Shown here: positions 59,485-64,000 of the stretch, one piece after another
Position numbering within the stretch: position 1 is the stretch's first letter
Layout: every line of letters starts with the position of its first letter
Source of the DNA: Branchiostoma floridae
Taxonomy: Eukaryota > Chordata > Leptocardii > Amphioxiformes > Branchiostomatidae
DNA: 64,000 nucleotides
Assembly (NCBI RefSeq): GCF_000003815.2
Contig: NC_049981.1
Location: forward strand, 12,791,304-12,855,303
Reading direction: 5' to 3'
The notes under the pieces: generated by a model
The model's input: only the letters and a program-made list of their open reading frames with translations
Database searches by the model: none
What the model was told of the DNA's origin: nothing
Program-made: the position numbers and the translations under genes

Positions 59485-62400
59485 CTAGTCCTGATTGTCC
59501 CTAATGGTGCCTGGCTTGCGAGGAGGGGCTCCCGTCAGGCGATAGAACACCATGGACGTCATGGCACCCAGCAGTCGCGCTATCTGCACCACCGGGGCCC
59601 AGGACAGTCCTGGTCGCTCTGATTCGCCCCACACTGACATCTCTGTGGCTGGACAAACAAAACAAAAGCAGAGATGGCATACTTCACCCCATTATTATGT
59701 TCACTATCATTTCATGGTTTCTCCCTGCCCCTTGACCCTTAGATTCATCATGCAAATTGTGGCTTGCCCTTAGATGTAAAAGTCAAGCCATACATTTAAC
59801 AGTATAGGATACAGAAATAGATCATACATGATGGTACTACAGGGCATACGTGTATTACTGTGACTCACATTACATCACAATTGATGACTTACCAACAGCC
59901 TGGAACAGCAGGAAACTGGCCTCCATTAACAAGCCCCACCTTTGGTAGAATTAAACACAAATATCAGCAATTTGTATATGGATTGAGAAGAGAAGATACA
60001 GATGGTTCACGTGCCCGTTATGAGTACAAGTCTATAATTCAATCCTATGGTTGTCTCAGCTGAGGACATGTTGCAAGTAATTGCTTTTGTCTTTTGTAAG
60101 GGACATAAAATGGGGGTCCCATGTTTGAGCAACATTAAACAGCCTCTTTACTCAGATTGGGTACCTATTGGCTGCAATAATACACCAAGGTGAATAATCA
60201 TATCATTATCTAATGATATACTTAGACTTCATTGCTAAATTTGCTAACATATAGCTAGGGTGAAAAGGGCCTCCATCCTTGAGTTGGCACAAAAAGAACA
60301 TACACAGATGTCTGTAGTTATATTACCTGATGAGCAGTTTCTCAGGTGCAGTTGCAGCACTCCACAGCAGAAGTGCAACCGCTGCAAGGAACAGAAGGGA
60401 TTTACATCACATGAACAAAGGGCCATGTCACTCATTGATAAAAGTCTTACAAAAGGTCATTCAAATGGAAGTTTGCATGTTTGATGTGTTCTGGGCAGAC
60501 ATAGGATGGATTGTTTTTGTTAGAAAAGCTTGAGTGTGCATTGTTAGTCTAAACCACAGGAAACTGTAATCTGTACAGAGACATAACATTTAGATTTTTT
60601 TAAAGTTAAAATTTACCTGCCAGAGCAGTGCCATGGAGGCGACCATTGAGGGAACTGCAGCTGCCAGTCCGGACATCAGCCACACTGGTTGACAGGACTG
60701 TCTGTGTAGCAGTGTCTGGGAACACCAACATCTGAACAATAACAACAATCATCAGTATTAATCAAGGTATAAGATAAAGCAATCATCCTCTGATTAGTCC
60801 TGGAACATGATGCTTCTTGAATTATTTAACAGCACACCTGCTCTTCTCACCGAGAGCCTGATTTGATTCCTTCAACAAGTTTACCTTCTGAAGTTTCGCA
60901 TACACATGACATTCATATATAGCTTTTGTATTTGCAGTCGAAATACAGTGAAAATGTTATTTTGGCTGGTATTGCATTCTGATGAAATGAGAGTCACTTA
61001 ATAATTATGAGGAAAGCTTCAGGATTGAGAAACAATGCTCATAGTGGGATGCATCTGTTTTATCCATCCATTGCATGCCATGCCATACTATTGCACATCT
61101 TACACTTACATCCAATGTGCCTGCAGATTTCATGACCATGATATCTAAGTTCTAACTCACAGTTAAGGCCAGGGCTGTGATGGTCGCTGCAGACAGCACC
61201 TGCCAAGTCCTGTCAGGGATTGTAATTAGTACATGTATATGACCATGTAGAATAGGCTGAAAGATTACCAAAATGTTGACATTCTTTCTACCATTGTGTC
61301 ACCTAAGTTCCACAATTTTGTTTGGCCAGACAAACTATGATGCATTATGCTTCCTAGACTGATAATTTCAAGACATGAGTGACTTAAGTTTAGGCTTGTG
61401 ACCCCGTATTTCAAATTGTATGTACCCAAAGTATTGTGCACAAGCCAGCCAAAAGACATTTTGATTTACATCATAAATGAATATTAATTTTAAAGAGATG
61501 ATTAATCAATCACAATCTAAGGATAAATGTTGAAGGGGTAACATAGCACCAACCTCAGTCCGGGTGGTAGTCGGGTTTTTAGATGTTCACTTCGTCCCAA
61601 GATCTGGCTAATCTACAGAAAAAGGGAAAAATGCCAATCATGAGAAATCAGCTACTGTAAATCATGAAATATTTGCAGTGGTCTCATGTTTTTTTTCTTG
61701 CAAACTCATTACAAAATGAACAATCATATGTTTGTCTTGCATTGTTGCATTGGTACTGCTGTTTACAAGACAACGCAAACTTACCCCAAAATATACTGCA
61801 ACTTTAGAAAATTAACGAAAAAAAATCCCAGGCACCTACATGTTATACATTATAGCTGTGTCTATGGCTTATGTATGAACAGTATAGACAAACTGTTGCT
61901 AGTTTTTAGACACTAGTCTATCAGATGCATGAAGAAGACACTATAAAATGTAGATTATTACCTTGGAGCGGTGTATCTCACCATCATCATCCTCCCCCAC
62001 CCCCAGCATCTTACGTGTCTTAAGACGAGACTGAAGATCTCCACAGCTTTCCTTCCTCAGCAGGAGGGGTGGGGAGGAGGAGGAGGATGGTGTTGTGGAC
62101 GGTGTCGTCTGGTCCAAGGAACCTTCCTTATCTGTTCAGGCAGAGCAAAAAGGAGGAAAAAGGCAATCAGAGATGGTAGGCTTCTGATCCCTTTAGCCAT
62201 CCTGCTTTTGGTCCTTCCAAATCAGAGACAAAAATTTATCATAGAAATACGTGCACACACTTTCCCCCTTCACACACTCACACATACTCTCACACACGCA
62301 CGCGCACACACACACACACACGCACGCACACACACACACACACACACAAACAGCTTGTGGTTTAACTTGTGCTTTCTGCCACCTTTTTAATCCACAACAT

Positions 62401-62894
62401 GTTTCCCCAACCATGCATGTGGTATTTTGTACACAAAGCTCAGTCCCCCACAATTTGAGTTGGTCGGCCCACCAATGACTACTCATTCTTCTGATGAAAA
62501 CACTTCAGCACTAAGGACATACCCTACAAAGTAGAAAATAAAACCGCGGCCGGTGAGCTAGACGCTTATTGTTTCCTTCTCGTACAAAACACTATGATAA
62601 TCATTATCCACAGTAATCTTTGGATATATTTGTTTCGCCAGGGAAAATGATCCCACATTTGATAATTACGCATTGGGAGAGGAAACATTAGTCCGGGTTG
62701 CGCAGTAACCGGTGACGTTTACTTAAACGAAAGCTGATGTAGCCAGCAGAATGGGGATGTTTAAAGATTCTTTACCCATCTCAGGCGTAGCATGTCTGGA
62801 GATCATATAGCATTCTATAGATCCTACTAAAATATCCGATTTTTGGTAGAAAATGATGTAATAGATCGTTACCTGGCGTCTTTGCAGCGCACAT
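59485..62894 (-). CDS. TP53I11: tumour protein p53-inducible protein 11
   Basis: Eight minus-strand exons: 62873-62894, 61962-62131, 61554-61612, 61161-61209, 60617-60731, 60327-60381, 59893-59939 and 59485-59648, 681 nt, 226 aa (human 189). It starts M-C-A-A-K-T-P, then a Ser/Pro/Thr-rich insert that accounts for much of the extra length. The family signature follows: [26 protein letters not shown]. Hydrophobic segments near [20 protein letters not shown] and [13 protein letters not shown] suggest several membrane helices. The tail is G-A-P-P-R-K-P-G. The family is multi-pass membrane protein of poorly known function, p53-induced in mammals. The longer in-frame-looking ATG at 62938 is in a frame that does not join exon 2. 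Confidence 0.92.
62270..62348. repeat. (CA)n-rich microsatellite
   Basis: CACACA runs interrupted by CGCACG lie in the first intron of TP53I11. This explains the Cys/Val-only open frames on the minus strand. Confidence 0.95.
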
Positions 62895-63008
62895 ATTGGC
62901 TTTTTCCGCGTCCGCTCGGCCGGATATGACGTAGTCATGTACTTAGACTACTACATTCGGAACAGTATATGGGGAGGCAAGGGCTTGGAATATACGATTT
63001 ATTTCAAA
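62895..63008. promoter_or_regulatory. compact bidirectional promoter between TP53I11 and the right-edge gene
   Basis: Start codons of opposite strands are 114 bp apart. The spacer holds TTCCGCG, CGGCCGGATAT (ETS-like) and TGACGTAG (CRE-like). Transcript starts are not determined. Confidence 0.5.
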
Positions 63009-63632
63009 ATGGTGAGTGACATTTGTCTTCGTGTGGGCTTTATCAACGACCATTGTAAAATTGTCCACAGGTTTTCATACTGTATCTAGGTGTATTGCGA
63101 TTTGATTTACAATTAACGTTAACACGTATTCTGTTGGAAATTTTCCTATAGCTTTAAATTTCATTTATATACAACCCCGCCTTAATGCTAAAAGATATGA
63201 TCGAAATATACGAAAATCTTGTCCCATGAAGACAAAATTTCCTAAATCATGTGACGATAAGATACATTACCGGTAACCGCTGTACACTACTTTAAATACA
63301 AGTCTACACTACTTTAAATACAGGTGTACATATGTTCACCCAAAAGAACAATTGCAAAGCATCAAATTATTTTCAAAACGCCTGAACGATCCGTTTAAAG
63401 CTACATAAGATCCGATTGTTTAAATCTTCCGTTACAAGATTTCACTAAAAGCCGAAAGACCCTTTAAACAGAACTGAACAATATTCAGTGTAGACCGTTT
63501 GGCTGACATATTTTGCCGTTAACAAGATCATCAGGTAGAGAAATCATCTGTTGAATCACTTTTTCCGGTACGCCATTTTTTCAGGTCACCTTCTTCCAGC
63601 AGGTGTCAACACCTGACGTCGTGCCGTGTAAG
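63009..63632 (+). CDS. unidentified gene, first two coding exons, runs off right edge
   Basis: ATG at 63009-63011 is followed at once by GTGAGTGAC, a good donor, so exon 1 would encode only the start Met. A T-rich tract and CAG acceptor precede 63585. Exon 2 reads V-T-F-F-Q-Q-V-S-T-P-D-V-V-P-C-K, then AAG|GTGGGT at 63632 or an earlier GTAAGG donor. The joined start would be M-V-T-F-F-Q-Q-V. No family is recognised from this fragment. The head-to-head position with TP53I11 supports a real gene. Confidence 0.45.
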
Positions 63633-64000
63633 GTGGGTTTCTTATGTCCTTGTGTGTTTGGTAATTCAACGAGACATAAACCAACATTCCAAATAAGTTT
63701 GTAGACCGTAATATTCAGGTTATGTTACAGAATACGTCGTCCGTTAATAGGCAGTACGTTATAATGAATACATGGTTTCGACGCCCATATAACGTTAACG
63801 TTAGGTTCTATAGTACACAGTGAAAATGGTGTCGTAATTGTTCAAGTCTCAATCTTTTGCATTGACGGTGTAAATGGATTAGGAAATAAGTACATAAACA
63901 ATTACGTAAATCGTATATGACCGGTATAATCAGTGAGACAATGCATGTAAACTATGCCTTTGTTATCATAGCTAGACTTAAGTTACATCCTACTATTCAT
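63633..64000. other. probable intron of the right-edge gene
   Basis: AT-rich, no exon recognised. Confidence 0.35.

Noticed and set aside
62193-62486. Cys/Val-only minus-strand open frame
   Set aside because: Translation of the CA microsatellite.
62723-62938. Alternative TP53I11 start at 62938 (Met-Thr-Thr-Ser)
   Set aside because: Its frame reaches the 62873 donor in phase 0 and cannot join exon 2 correctly; the ATG at 62894 does.

Overview
This is a eukaryotic, intron-rich nuclear window with no sign of bacterial or viral organisation. Nearly every coding exon is short and bounded by clear GT/AG sites, and the gaps are full of small terminal-inverted-repeat elements. Gene content (one SIN3, TP53I11, an ST8-type sialyltransferase, a PRAS40/Lobe-type protein, RPLP0) plus the dense MITE and tRNA-SINE load suggests an invertebrate deuterostome, most likely a lancelet (Branchiostoma). 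That species call is inference. A 100-N assembly gap lies at 21992-22091.

Layout. 1-4609 (minus): 3' truncated gene for a SAM-like + Neuralized (NHR) + Mind-bomb-type repeat protein. 4610-16000: mostly intergenic and repeat-rich, with a 464-bp foldback MITE with 8-bp target duplication (6564-7027), minisatellites, and a broken TRAF/MATH-domain pseudogene (13205-13748). 16162-21320 (minus): complete RPLP0, 9 coding exons, 314 aa, with a probable TOP-type 5' leader. 23197-42016 (plus): complete SIN3, 27 coding exons, 1243 aa. Its introns hold an apparently intact 3-kb pogo-like transposon (28187-31216), hAT-like elements and several tandem duplications built from exon ends and splice donors. 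44375-46929 (minus): complete GT29/ST8-like sialyltransferase, 5 exons, 384 aa. 49636-56732 (plus): complete PRAS40 (AKT1S1/Lobe)-like gene, 11 exons, 436 aa, with an unexpected N-terminal Cys-rich module. 59485-62894 (minus): complete TP53I11, 8 exons, 226 aa, head to head with a gene starting at 63009 that runs off the right edge.

Exon models were assembled by hand. In every gene called complete, exon phases close exactly and total length is a multiple of three, which is the main internal check. The genes do not form one pathway. RPLP0 (ribosomal stalk), SIN3 (HDAC corepressor) and PRAS40 (mTORC1 substrate/inhibitor) are housekeeping or growth-control genes, the sialyltransferase is a Golgi enzyme, and the left-edge gene has domains known from Notch-ligand ubiquitin ligases.
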